Source: Oscheius sp. JU75 | Lineage: Eukaryota > Nematoda > Chromadorea > Rhabditida > Rhabditidae | DNA length: 64,000 nucleotides | Direction: 5' to 3' | NCBI GenBank assembly: GCA_037178855.1 | Contig: JASJZC010000002.1 | Span: 7,204,501-7,268,500, forward strand | Shown here: positions 23,417-34,962 of the stretch, in pieces | Layout of the letters: the number at the start of each line of letters is the position of its first letter | How positions within the stretch are numbered: position 1 is the stretch's first letter | Translations under genes and position numbers: made by a program | Notes under the pieces: generated by a model | Told to the model about the DNA's origin: nothing | Database searches by the model: none | What the model saw: the letters and a program-made list of their open reading frames with translations, nothing else

Positions 23417-26277
23417 ATGTCCTCCCTTCCACGAACTTCACTCAGCCTAATAACTCTCGCCTGGATCTACTACCACCTAGACGGGCATTTACGGCGCGCG
23501 AATCCTGTCATTGCCGATGGGAGAGTTGACACCGGCTACGAGTCGGTCCGAGAAGCATTTTTGTAGGTTTCCATCCATGTTTTAGTACAAAAAGCCACTA
23601 GAAAAAACTTCGAGGATGGCTGGGAGCATGAGGGAGCTTCTCTAGCCGTGTTCGTTGACGGCAAGCCGGTCGTGGATCTCTGGGGAGGCTACGCGGACAG
23701 CCAGGCGGCGAGAAAGTGGAGAGAGGACACGATTTCTGTCACATTTTCCACCACGAAGGCCGTGGCAGCTGCCTGTATTGCTCTTCTGGTCGATAGGGGA
23801 CGTCTCAGGTTCGATCTGCCTCTTTTTCGGTCAAATTGCAAGATTTTAGCTATGATGACCTGGTCTCGAAGCACTGGCCTGGTTTTGCTAAGAACGGGAA
23901 GGAGAATGTGACTGTTCATCAGGTCCTTGCTCATATGGTAGGGGCTTTTTTGAAACTAGCAGCTTTTGCTCTAAGTGTCAGTGATAGCGTGTCAACTGTT
24001 TGTCTCTATCAGCGTATAACACGACGCATACCATCTCTGCTAGGCTGGCCCGAACCATATCCATGTCAATGAGTCCACTTTGCTCCTTGCTAAATTCTAC
24101 CTGTTTTTTTAAATGTACACATCAAGGGGTCAACTGGAACTCTGCACTCTAAAAAAAGGTTTGCACTCCCACTTTTGTTTTTCTCACAATTTGGCCGACC
24201 CCATCCTTTCCATGGCTGTTTCACAAAAGGGTCCTCTCTGTTGAATTTGCTCGAGCAATTTTAGTAATTCCCTCCAGGCACTTTCCATCCCTCGAACCCA
24301 CCTCCCTTTCACTCTCTAGACCTGTTTCCTATCCTTCGAGCCCAACTCTCTATCGAAGTAATGCCATCGCCCCTTGAGGGTGGCAGTGGCAGTCATAACC
24401 TGATTCTTTTTATTTTTACCCGGTTTCTATTCTCTTTTGTCAGCCTGTTCTGACTTCAACAATTAGTGTGCGCACAAGTAGAGCACACTAATTACAATTT
24501 TGGCTTCATACAGATACAAACAGACAGAGACGCGAGAACAGTTTAAAATAGATCGATACAGTAACTAATTACTAGGACTTTATTAGGCTTTCGGCACCTC
24601 TCCCTCTTGACAGTCGTCATGCTAAATTCTTAGCTTGTCTCTGTCAGTGTATCAACCTAGCATCATGTCCAAAGATTCCTGTTTCTTTAAATCTGTTTGA
24701 ACCAGCACAACTACAGAGCTATAACTTGATTCCATACATCCCGCTTTCAGGGCGGCCTGGGCTATATCAACGCCGAAATTACTGAAGAAATCGCCAGGGA
24801 TCATGTCGCGATGCGACAGATCATCGAAAACGAGGAGCCCAAATGGAAGCCCGGATCGGCTATTGGATATCATCCCTACACTTACGGGTAATGGGCTTTT
24901 TTAGGCGTATTAATTTGATTTTAGCTGGCTAGTGGATCAGCTTGTGCGCCACACAGACGAAAAGGCCCGCGGGATTGGACAGTTCCTGAGGGAGGAAATC
25001 ACCGGCCCGTACGGAATCGACTACCACATTGGTCTGCCATTTTCCGAAGCCTGGAGAGTGGCGCGACTACACACGCCGACGATGTGGGAGCGGGTTCAGG
25101 AGGTTTTTCACAATTGGCGCGTCCTCTGGTGCTTTCGACATCTCTGGAGCCTGCAAATGGTTAATTTTGTTGGTTTGGAGTTTACAAAAAGAAATTTGAG
25201 GATACGCCACTCTCGAGAGCAGTGAACAACCCGAACTGGCTACAGGCTGTCCACCGGGCTACTTACAATAATCCGGAGTATCACAATATGGAGCAGGCTG
25301 CCGCGCTGGGCATTGGAAATGCCAGGTCCCTGGCGCAGATCTTCAATCTTGTGAGTGTTTGGGCCTAGATTTTGAGTCGATAAGGTTACATATCGTAGCC
25401 TCGACTATTTCCTATAGTAGATATAAGATCACTGCTGCTGTTAATATTGGTCTGGTTAGCAAAGCTAAAGGCTCTGTACCTGAACATATACCCTCTTTTG
25501 ACATTCCTGCTTCGCATTGGCGTCTTTCAGGCCAAGCCTTCTGAATGTCTCGTCGCTACTTTGCTTGCCAAACCTGTCTGCTGTATGAAGATACTGGTTC
25601 CCTAAGCTTGAGATACGCTATGGGCTATTCTACCAACGTACATGGCTCAATCTACAGCTGACATTTCTCGGCGTTCTTTGAAAAGAAAAACCTCTAGATT
25701 AGGTCACAATTCCTTGGTTCCGTTTGATCTCCGCAGTTACAAAATATACACGAGGAATCACTAATTTTTTTTTGCGTCCGGTCCGAATGGTTTTTTTACG
25801 GTCAGTTCCGCTCGATAAGCTGAAACTTTTATTTCAAAATAGACAAATTTTCTCCTACAGTTTGTAGACAAATCTTTCGAAACAGTCATTTAAGCCCTTA
25901 AAAACATACCAATTCAGTTCGTCACCGAAAAACTGGTCGGCCACAAGACTCTTAAGCATCTGGAGCAGCACTATGCCAACGACGAGGACATCATTTTTGG
26001 CGGTCGGTCGACAAAAGGTCACGGTTTCTTCTACTTGCCCCTAGATCGAGCCGGGGTAGGCCTTCTATTCCAATGTTTCGATAAAATTTTGTTCCAGACC
26101 CAGCACCTGATCGGACACACGGGTCATGGCTGTCAGAATGTGGGCTACGATCTTAAAAATCGCATAGTCATAGCCTACGTGACGAATGGTCTGAAGACGG
26201 GCGTCTACGATCTCTGCCGAAACTACATACGGCTACAGCATGCCGTCTACGACGTCATTGAGAAGAATCTACAGTAA
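23417..26277 (+). CDS. beta-lactamase-fold serine hydrolase (LACT family), copy 2, 426 aa
   Basis: Exons: 23417-23562, 23602-23808, 23850-23937, 24751-24887, 24925-25159, 25201-25350, 25918-26055, 26098-26277. Exon phases and lengths match copy 1 almost exactly, so it is a tandem paralog separated by one unrelated gene. The SxxK box (STTK), YHPYTYG and GHTGHGCQ are conserved. The N-terminus is a short hydrophobic segment (TSLSLITLAWIYY). Introns 3 (813 nt) and 6 (567 nt) are much longer than in copy 1; intron 3 holds a 33-bp palindrome. The ATG follows TTTTAG by three bases. A polyadenylation signal is at 26358-26363. Substrate unknown. Confidence 0.93.
24461..24493. repeat. 33-bp palindrome in intron 3 of LACT copy 2
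   Basis: AATTAGTGTGC (24461-24471) and GCACACTAATT (24483-24493) form an 11-bp perfect inverted repeat around an 11-nt spacer. It contains GTGCGCAC like the MITE ends but is otherwise different. Perhaps a minimal excision product or a structured intronic element. Confidence 0.5.
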
Positions 26278-27352
26278 TCCTCCTTCTTTTTTTTTAGTTA
26301 TTTTTTGTCCCCGTATTTTGTAATGTTTTACCACCGAAATTCGATCGTTTTAACACAAATAAATAATTCATTTACTTGTATTTTTTTTTCTGGAAAAGAC
26401 GTTAATAGCATGCTAGTAATTTTAAGTGATGTTCGATGCCTACACTGCCTGAAATTATAGCCTTTGGGACCCAGACAAGTCTTGGTTTTTGCAGAAAGCA
26501 CGTGATTTGAGTGAATGTACTTTCGCTCTATAATTTTGGGTGAACTTTTGAAGGGGAGTGAGATAGAGTGCAGACTGTAATCTCGGCGCTAGATCTTTTG
26601 CCAACATGTCTGTCTCCTCGCTACTACGATCTGTTCAATAGCTTGCAGAAGAAGTAGTGAGGGGACTTTAAAACGTTACACTGCAAGATTTAAACCGACT
26701 TGTCTTTGAATCATACTTGTCTGTAGGCTTTTTTTCATGGTGAAATCACTAAAATTTGGGAAAGTTTGTGCTGAAAGGCTAAGGCTGTCCTACGTACATA
26801 TATCTCTTTACATCGTTACATAATGGTTTTTACTGTTTCCTAGCCGAAACACCGATGCCTAAATACTCTTCACCGCTTCAAACAAGAATTTCTGATCCAG
26901 GAATGACAGAAAAGTTGAAGTTTTCGGAGATCCTTCTGGCAAAATTATGTGACAATAACGCAACTTTCGATCGTAGCTCTATAAGCCCTCGAATACTTGA
27001 GCCTGAACAACACATTTTTTTAACCGAGACGCGACACTGAAAAGCGCCTCATGTGACCCTGCGTATCTTTCGAAGACACATTTCGGGGAATCCCCCCCCC
27101 TGTCGCGAAAAGTGTTCTATTGCGTCATTCTCCCTTCAAAGTGACCCCCTCTATCTCTATCTCTCCTCCCGTTCACTTTTTTCCACGTTTCTAGTTCTGT
27201 TCACTCTCGTGCACGCCTAAACCACGTGCCTCTCTGTCCAGCACACCATGTTCTTCTGGCGGTGAGGGTTGCTTTTTATGTTTAATTGCATGCTGAGCCT
27301 GGTTTTTATACTTTTTTTGGAACTAAATTAACCTCAAATTTTGCAGATTGAC
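26278..27352. other. intergenic between LACT copy 2 and B PNT1-like gene
   Basis: About 1.07 kb without a supported gene. A run of nine C occurs near 27095, followed by pyrimidine-rich sequence to 27240. TTTTGCAG at 27339-27346 precedes the next ATG. Confidence 0.4.
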
Positions 27353-29752
27353 ATGAGCGAGGAGGACATGTTCAACAAGGCCCCGTTCATCGCCCGTCTT
27401 GTGGCTAGCTCCGTTAGAATCAGCGAATCCGCAGGAAATGTCATTAAGGTAGGTAGTTTTTTTTTAATCTACCACAAAAAAACAGGAAATTATGCAAAAC
27501 GGCCCGGAGGCACTGAAGATTCGTGACAAGAGCCTTGACGGGACGCCGGATCTCCAGACCGAAGCCGACCGACAGGCTCAATATTGCATCGTCCAGTCGC
27601 TTCTGAAGCGCTATAGCAAACTGAAGATTGTAGGAGAAGAAGTGAGTAGTTTGTTTAATAAGTTTTAACGTTACATTATTCATGTTCCGTGTGCCTCATT
27701 AAATACCAGGCGATCCAAATGGATAAAATATCATCGTAAATGACATACTCTTTTCTTTCTGGATAGAAACGAGAAGTCTTTGAGTTGTGTGGCTAATATT
27801 CGTGCGAATCCCAAGTTTCTGCTAAACTGAGAGTACGCATCTCCGATCGGCGAAAATTTTTCTGTTTCTATCGGATTGCTTCTTGGTCAAGCCCGGACCC
27901 TAACCGGCGATCTTGATGTTGCGCTATTATACCAAAACTCGAAAAAATGTGACGTGATCTTTTGTAGAAATCGAACTTTTCTCAACTAGATTTCTAACCA
28001 CGAAAGCAGAATGGTTTCTGTAGCTGACTCTGCTTCTTTGTTTAGCGACGACTGATTGTCAGAGTTTCGAAGAGTTGATAACCCTTTTTGATTATACTAG
28101 TTTTTTTGAGAGCATGGTTTTATCTTATAACCCCAAATGTAGCTCAAACATGATGCTATCATCCCCGATCATATTCATTCGTTTGCAGGAAGTTGTGAGC
28201 GAATGCGACATACTCGAAAGCACGTTCGATAAAGGACCACTTTCTGTCGAGTGCTCGGAGGAGCTGAAGGCGATTTCCGAAGACGAGGTGGGCCTTTCAT
28301 CTCTAGACGTCTGGAAGTTTGCATTTCAGGTAGTCGTGTGGGTTGACCCGCTCGACGGAACCGGCGAGGTGGCTCTCGCGCTGAAGAACAAGGACAAAGC
28401 CCTCTTGGAACAGGTCACCGTCCTGATAGGAATCGCCTACAAGGACCGAGCCATCGCCGGCATTATTCATCAGCCCTACTACAACCAGGTCGGCAGAACG
28501 ATTTGGGCCATCGAGGGCTGTGGAATCAACGGACTCGTTCCTGCTACAAGTATAGTTTTTCATTCTATTTATAAGGAAATTTTTGACAGATAACGAGAAG
28601 AAAGTAGTCGTGACGACACGAAGCCATTTGAGCGAATCCGTGCTGGCAGCCCTGAAGGCTCTGGAGGAGAAGAACCTCGTCCATGAGGTTCGAAAAGTCG
28701 GCGGAGCCGGATATAAAGTCCTCCAAGTGCTCGAGGGAAGTGCAGCCTATGTCTTCGCCAGTCAGGGCTGCAAGAAGTGGGACACGTGTGCTGTCGAGGC
28801 TGTTCTCAACGCTTCTGGTGAGATTTCTTAACATTTTTGGACGGTAATAGATCAAGAGAAGAAGTTATAAGTCAAGCAAACGAAATTTTTGGTAAGGGAC
28901 GGTCTGAATCTGACCGACTTTCTGACCGATACTCTGTGACCAACTACTGCCTCTTACTTAATCCGCTTGAAGACCGATAAAAGTTGTGAACAAAAGAGAT
29001 TAACTGGCGCAATAGACAACAGTAGACAGGATCAGAATAATTTAAAAACTCCTTGAGAAAGAGTAAGGAAGATGACGACAGTGCAAATATTTAATAAATG
29101 GGAATAAGAGACTGGCACAAAGAGACAACTACCGGGACTAAGTGATGGAGACAATAGGCAGGGTAAGTCCGAACTTTTTCCTGAAATTTTGTCTGTTTTC
29201 TAGATATGAGGTACCTGTAGATGTAATAACCGTTACACAAAAAATAATCAAACTATCAAAGCGAAGTGATGTACGCGGTTGATTTGTTGGTCTGTGGCTA
29301 GATGAGCAAGATGTACCGAAAAGCGTCAAGTAACAACATCAAAAAGATGAAGTATGTAGGAGGTTGATAGAGACAGAGATAGAATTATAAAAACAGTGAG
29401 TACGACGAGATTGCCTGAATAGGTCAAAAAAATGGATGATAATGACAGATGTACAGGGTGAGACAAGATGAAACTTATCATAACAGAGTCCAAATTAGAA
29501 TTGATGAATAGAGCTGAGAGCGGCCAGTAACATAGGTCTATTCTATCCGAACCCCTCTTAACAATCACCTCTTTTTCAGGGGGTCACCTAACCGACATCT
29601 CCGGACGTCGTCTTCGCTATCATGCCGAAGTCCAGCGGAACAACACGGGCGGCGTGCTAGCCACCGCCAGCTGGGTCTCCCATCAGAGCTATCTCGACGC
29701 CATTCCCCAGGTCCTCAAAGACTCTCTTCCCGAATTTTCCGCCAAACAATGA
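27353..29752 (+). CDS. BPNT1: 3'(2'),5'-bisphosphate nucleotidase (BPNT1 type), 323 aa
   Basis: Removes the 3'-phosphate of PAP (3'-phosphoadenosine 5'-phosphate), the by-product of sulfation, giving AMP; cytosolic, Mg-dependent and lithium-sensitive in known members. Exons: 27353-27448, 27486-27641, 28189-28287, 28330-28549, 28590-28817, 29580-29752. Motifs of the lithium-sensitive phosphatase superfamily are present: KIVGEE, the metal-binding WVDPLDGT, the substrate segment [34 protein letters not shown] and CKKWDTCA. Length is close to the human enzyme. Introns 2 (547 nt) and 5 (762 nt) are long; the latter contains GACAGA-type simple repeats. An AG acceptor lies six bases before the ATG. 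Confidence 0.96.
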
Positions 29753-29806
29753 TTTTATGTATCCATTTTTGTATATCACGATTTTTTTTATAGTAAATTT
29801 AAGATT

Positions 29807-32800
29807 TCAAATAGTTACAATTTTAAGAATGGGACCTAGATGAGATCTACTATGCTTTTCCACTTCGAACTCCGCATCCAGCTGGTCCACGTCGTCCTCT
29901 GCTGTGTTTAGGGCCTGTAGGGCTTGGTCGAATTTTTTCCTGAAATTTATCAGTTTTCTAAGGTATGGAGATACCTGTAGATGGAATAAGAGTCCCACAG
30001 TTGGTTAGAAGTTAGTGGAGAAGAAACAGGAGCTGTTAGAGCTAGGGGTTCGGTAGCAATGCGACGAAGAGGTCGAGCTCTGGAGGGCAGGTAGAAGATC
30101 CGGTCCTTGGTTATGGGGATAGGGTAATCTGTGAGTTAGGAGTATCAGTGAGTAAAATTTTTTGGAAGTTTAATGTGTAGCCCGAATACATAACTTTTAC
30201 CACCTTTTACGGATGAAAAAGTAGCGTACAAACTATCAGTTTAGTACAGTATCATTTACTGACAAGCCATGCAGCACATTGTCCGTTAATCGGGGAGGCC
30301 ACTTCACCTCCGCAGAGATAAAGTTACCTTTTTCGATGGTAAAGTCACTACAAATCTTCTTGCAAAAAGCAGTGTATTGTTATATTGCCACAATAGTATA
30401 CAAATTTATTGGATGCTAGCTTTTCAGGCAAATGCTGAGGATTTCCACCTAACAGGAACATAGAGGCAGAGACAGAGACATGGAGAGCGAGACAGATACA
30501 GAGATACAAGGGCAGGAAAACAGACTGAGACAGAGAGACATGGAGCTAGGAGCAGTGGCAGAGTCAACAGAAACTAGCCCGAAGCCAAAGCTACGAGAAC
30601 AGAATAGAAAATAAGCATCAGTAAACAGGGTCAGTAAACTCTACTTTCTCATTCAGTAGACAGAGAGACACAGACGTGATTGTTGGAGCAGCTGAACCAA
30701 TGACGAGAAATGAACAAAAGGACAAACTTCTCTGCGATTGTGATTGCAAAAGCATGCTAATGCCCTTATTGAATTTGTGAGCTAAGATTCAAAACTAGAG
30801 AGTAGGACATTACTGCCCGTTCAAAACTGGGAGATTGGACTATACACGCCTTTAAAAAAAGATATGAGCTGAGGTGGTAGTCAACTTTGCATCAGTTTCG
30901 TTTTGCAGATTAGGTTCTTCAAGACATGTCACGCTTGGGTGGAAGCAACGGGAAGTAAGCACATACAGTTTGATTAGCAACTACTGGGAAGTTAGCAAAA
31001 CTTTTCGAAATTGCCACTTTCGATACTTATATTGCGAGGCCAACTTTGATTCGAGAGTAAGACAAAAATTAATGCGTTGTATGAATTAGTGTGTGAACTA
31101 GTGTAAGTCAACTCACCCTTCTGACTATTAGTGCCCTCTTGGGAGTCTCGGTTAGTCTTCCTTTTCGCTCTGACCTGTGGAACTTCGATGAGAACAGCTC
31201 CAGGTGGAGGGGGAGGTAGATTGTCTGGAACAACTCCAACCGTATTCGACACGATCGTCCTCTTCTTCGGTCTGAGAGACTTCCAAATCCGGAGCCAGTC
31301 AGGCTTCTTTCTCTGTTTTAGACTGAATTCGTCCTCTGTCACGTCTAGCCTAGCATGGAATACATCACCAGATTTGAGGTAGGTTGGTTTTGCAGTTGGT
31401 CTCTGAAATGAGCCAGTAATTGAACTAGACCATTGTATTGTAGCTCGTACCCCCTCTTACCACTGACTCTCTTCTTTTGTACACTATTCTATACCAAATA
31501 CTGTCTCTTCTTTGCCAAACACAGTCAATTTCTCAACTCATACTCTCTCCCAGTCATTACTAGTTCATGTATTATCGACTTACACCCTTGACTGTATGGT
31601 ATTTTCCATCTACCTTCTTAATGAAGATCTATTGTACTCCCTCTTATCCTCGACTCGTAATCTTGCTACCACGAAAGTCTCTGCTCCTCGACTCACACTC
31701 GTTTCGTGGGTGTACACTATGTTTTCAACCGTCCTTGACTCATACTCAGACATCTGAGACTCTTCTTGCACACTTCTTCCTGCTATTGTTCTATACCCAC
31801 TAAAGACAGTACCTGATTCCCGAGAAAACGACTTTCAGTTTTAGGTTTGACAATCGTAGTTGGATGAAATGGAACTGGACTGACGAGTAGGGTAGCAAAG
31901 ACAGGAGCAATAGTTGGAATAATAGTCGCTGGCTCAGTCCTGGTAGAATTGTCTGTACTTCCTTCCACAGTGGTTGATTTTTCTGTCCTTTGAAAAACCG
32001 CAGTACTCTCTACTACCGTAGTCGTTCCTTCAGTCGATCCCACAGTCGTTCTCTCGATTGACTCCTGTGGCTTTGGGCTTATGACAGCATTATCGTCATA
32101 GAAGTACTCTTCATAGAAGTTATCGGCGACTTTTACAATCCCTTTCGACTCTGTTATGTCCCTGAACCAGAACTGGCTAATGAGAAAAAGGCAACAGGTA
32201 CCTGAAAACCTGTCGACCGCTATGGAGGATGTTGCTGTCAGGAGAGAAACGGCTTACAACAGGAATTACTGAAAAACAGATGAGAGAGGTAGTGGATAAC
32301 GGATCATTTGTCTTTAGAGAATGTCCAGCAAGACTCGAAAACCTAACTCTTTATAAGAGTCAGTCGAATAACAAAAGATACACTAGGAATCGAAGAAGGC
32401 TGACAATCCGCCTGTTTTTTTACACAGAATATATGTGGAGGAGGCCTGATTATTCTTTCCCAAAAACTGCAGCCTTATCTCTCTATTACTAAAGCGCAAT
32501 GGTGTCCGTCCGTGCGTCACCACGAGAAAAAAGCTGGCAAGTCATGGCATGTCAAGAATTACGTTGACAAGTTAGCTTTTGGGGAAACTTGGAAACTTAG
32601 GCTATTGGAGAAGCGGCGCAATCTCCTGTTGTCAATGCTAATGTAAGTCATAACTAATGGATGGCGAAGCCATCGTAGACGGCTAGTATATAACAAGAGT
32701 TAGACACTGAAGTAAGACAGGCAAAGATAATCAGTCGCATGAAAAGCCAACAGTCAAGAGGGGCTCTCGAAGCTTTCAATGAAAAAAAGACAAGGATAAA

Positions 32801-33181
32801 AGGTACTGGCAAGCATTCTCCAGAGATGTAAAGTGACTTATACTCTTAGGAACTTTGTCATAGACAAAAGATATATGTCTGGCACTAATGAAAACGGAGA
32901 TGCAAAGAGTGGGTCACTTCACAGTACGCAAAGCAGTGTGAGATTTGAACTACAGTCTGTATTGAAGTATTGAACTCAGCAAAGAATTGTCTAGTTCTAT
33001 TTCATCCATGAGAAGGGTTAAAATAATTTGGACACCGTACATGACCCTCCAAAGCAGAAGAAGAAGAAGATAATGAATCTTTGAACTAATTATCCTTACG
33101 TTCAACTTTATCAGCCGAAGTATTCTCCGCTCGGGTCCGAACAAAGAAGAATAGAAGAACTGTGGCGACAGATTGCAACAT
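29807..33181 (-). CDS. secreted Thr/Pro-rich protein, 357 aa, unrecognised
   Basis: Exons: 33100-33181, 32210-32268, 31813-32172, 31117-31402, 29975-30128, 29807-29939; all phases agree. An N-terminal signal peptide (MLQSVATVLLFFFVRTRA) is followed by a short acidic region (NFYEEYFYDD), about 90 residues rich in Thr/Ser/Glu that look mucin-like and O-glycosylatable (TTVVESTAVFQRTEKSTT), a basic segment (SLRPKKRTIVSN), a polyproline run (NLPPPPPGAV) and a helical C-terminus (QALQALNTAEDDVDQLDAEF). No cysteine-rich or enzymatic domain. A cuticle, matrix or secreted role is inferred from composition only. Its stop is 55 bp from the convergent BPNT1-like stop. Introns 1 (831 nt, hosts a Helitron) and 4 (988 nt) are long and repeat-rich. 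Confidence 0.75.
30440..30720. repeat. degenerate GACAGA/GAGACA simple repeat in an intron
   Basis: Purine-rich plus strand with irregular GAGACAGATACAGAG-type units. It lies inside intron 4 of the Thr-rich secreted gene. Similar stretches recur across the window (see finding). Confidence 0.6.
32478..32686 (+). mobile_element. non-autonomous Helitron, 209 bp, apparently intact ends
   Basis: Begins TCTCTCTATTACTAAAGCGC after an A. It ends with a perfect hairpin GATGGC-GAA-GCCATC (32660-32674), eight spacer bases and CTAG (32683-32686), followed by a T. A 5' TC, a subterminal 3' hairpin, a CTRR terminus and insertion between A and T are the hallmarks of Helitrons. No Rep/helicase coding, so it must be moved in trans. 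It lies in intron 1 of the minus-strand secreted gene. Confidence 0.85.
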
Positions 33182-33737
33182 GGACGGCAACTACACAGGA
33201 AGCTAGATCACTGCAGCTGCTTCTCTGTCAATATCTTTTTCGACCAGATGCCGAGGATTGATGGCGCGAAGAAACAGCATCCAACTAGTATAGCCTGTCG
33301 CCTAAGGGAATGGCATAAACACAAGCTGGATGATCAATGAACAACTAACCATTTATCCAGAAAATAACAGGTAGAAGAAGAAAAACAATTGTGTTTGAGG
33401 ATGGGGGAGTTGTTTTTAGGTCAGATGTTCATTTGGGGTGGGAACTGCTCCAAGACCGGGAATCCAGTCAAGGAGAGTTGAAGAGATGTGACCCTCATCG
33501 AGTTGTCCTTACTAGACAGTATGGGAGCGTCTATCGATGGTACCTCTTTGTTACAAGAGTGGGTTTAATTACTACTGAACGCGAGAGACAACAACGATTA
33601 AAGGTCCTGGTCTAGAATAGTTGGAGAGGTGACAGTGTTCTTGGTGCTGGTACTAGCGCTAGAGAATAAGGGGAGAAAGAAGAATGAACAATTTTCGAAT
33701 ATAAAATAGGTTGCAATCCTTGGGAGGACGACACAGT
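33182..33737. other. intergenic between secreted Thr-rich and Y-box genes
   Basis: About 550 bp. A 74-residue ORF at 33391-33615 on the plus strand has no supporting context. Nothing else recognised. Confidence 0.4.
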
Positions 33738-34962
33738 TTACTGGGCCTCGGCCTCTCCGCCGGCCTTGGATTCTCCACGGGGGCCTCCACGTCCACCGCG
33801 TCCACGACGACCTCCACGGCCACCGCGACCGCCACGGCCTCGGGCTCCTTCTCCCTGGGGCTGCTGCTCACCACCTTCGGCCTGCTCGCCTCCCTGGCCG
33901 CCCTGCTGTTCGCTCTCGCTGCGACCGCCACGACGTCCTCCACGACGGAATCCGCCACCACGACGACCACGGAAGCTGCGACGCTGGCCGCCCTGCAAAT
34001 CATTGTTTAGAAAAAAGCCTAGTCGATCGTTTGATCTCGTTTGGATAGAAATGATAACAGTTCAAAGATTGTTCAAACATAAGAGTAAAAAGTGGTGGCT
34101 TATTAAAAATTTACCTGCTCCGCTAATATTGGGGCGAAGGTAGATAATATTTTTTTAAAACAAAGATAGTGCGCAGTCAACTGGGGTCAAAATATTCGCA
34201 TGTATTTTCTATTTCCATCTTGCGGTCATGTCATCACTATCGTTTCCCGCCACGACTACTCCTAGGAGTAAAAAAACTTAATACAAACCTCTTCCTGCTC
34301 TCCTTCCTGGCCCTCGTGACCCTCACCGCCATTTCCACCACCACGACGGCGGTTGAAGAAACGACGGGAGCGGTAGCCACGTCCATTGTCTCCGTCACGA
34401 TCGGCGGCGTACTTGGATCCCTGGACGGGTCCTCCATCGGGTCCAGTGACGTTGGAGGCCTCGGGTCCCTTGGCTCCCTCGACGACATCGAATTTCACCT
34501 GTTACGAGAAATAAACGATTTTTCCAGAATGATCAAATACCTCCTCTCCATCTCCGAGACTGCGAAGGAACTTCTTCGGGTTGTTGTTGGAGATGGCAGT
34601 CTGGTGGACGAAGATATCGTCATTGGTGTCACTGCGGTTGATGAAACCGTATCCCTGCTTCACGTTGAACCACTTGACAGTTCCAGCGACTCCCTGGGCC
34701 AACACCGGCTTCTCCTTAGCCTCGGTCTGAGGGGCTTCCTGAATAAATAGGCATAAATAAAATTAGTTGGACAAAAAACGGTATTTTGCGGCTACTATAG
34801 GTTCCACAAAGCTGTAATAACTTAGGAAAACTGAAAATATTGTTTTGATCAGGAAAGAGTATTCAATGCTTCCACGTTGGAAAATCAACGTAGCCAAATT
34901 ATTTTTCCACCGAAAAGTTCAAACGGTTTAAAAAGCAAACTCACGGTCTTGTTCTCGGACAT
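33738..34962 (-). CDS. Y-box / cold-shock-domain RNA-binding protein (CEY type), 226 aa
   Basis: Binds mRNA and stabilises or represses it in cytoplasmic mRNPs. Exons: 34945-34962, 34541-34738, 34289-34498, 33738-33992. The cold-shock domain is intact: [17 protein letters not shown] (RNP1), [10 protein letters not shown] (RNP2), then [20 protein letters not shown]. The C-terminal half is an RG/RGG-rich tail ([18 protein letters not shown]) typical of nematode CEY proteins. Length fits small CEY members. A G/C-rich codon bias in the last exon creates long shadow ORFs on the other strand. Which CEY paralog this is cannot be told. Confidence 0.95.

Noticed and set aside
33711-34143. Plus-strand ORFs of about 100-190 residues over the Y-box gene
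   Set aside because: Shadow frames of the RGG-rich tail and cold-shock domain on the minus strand.
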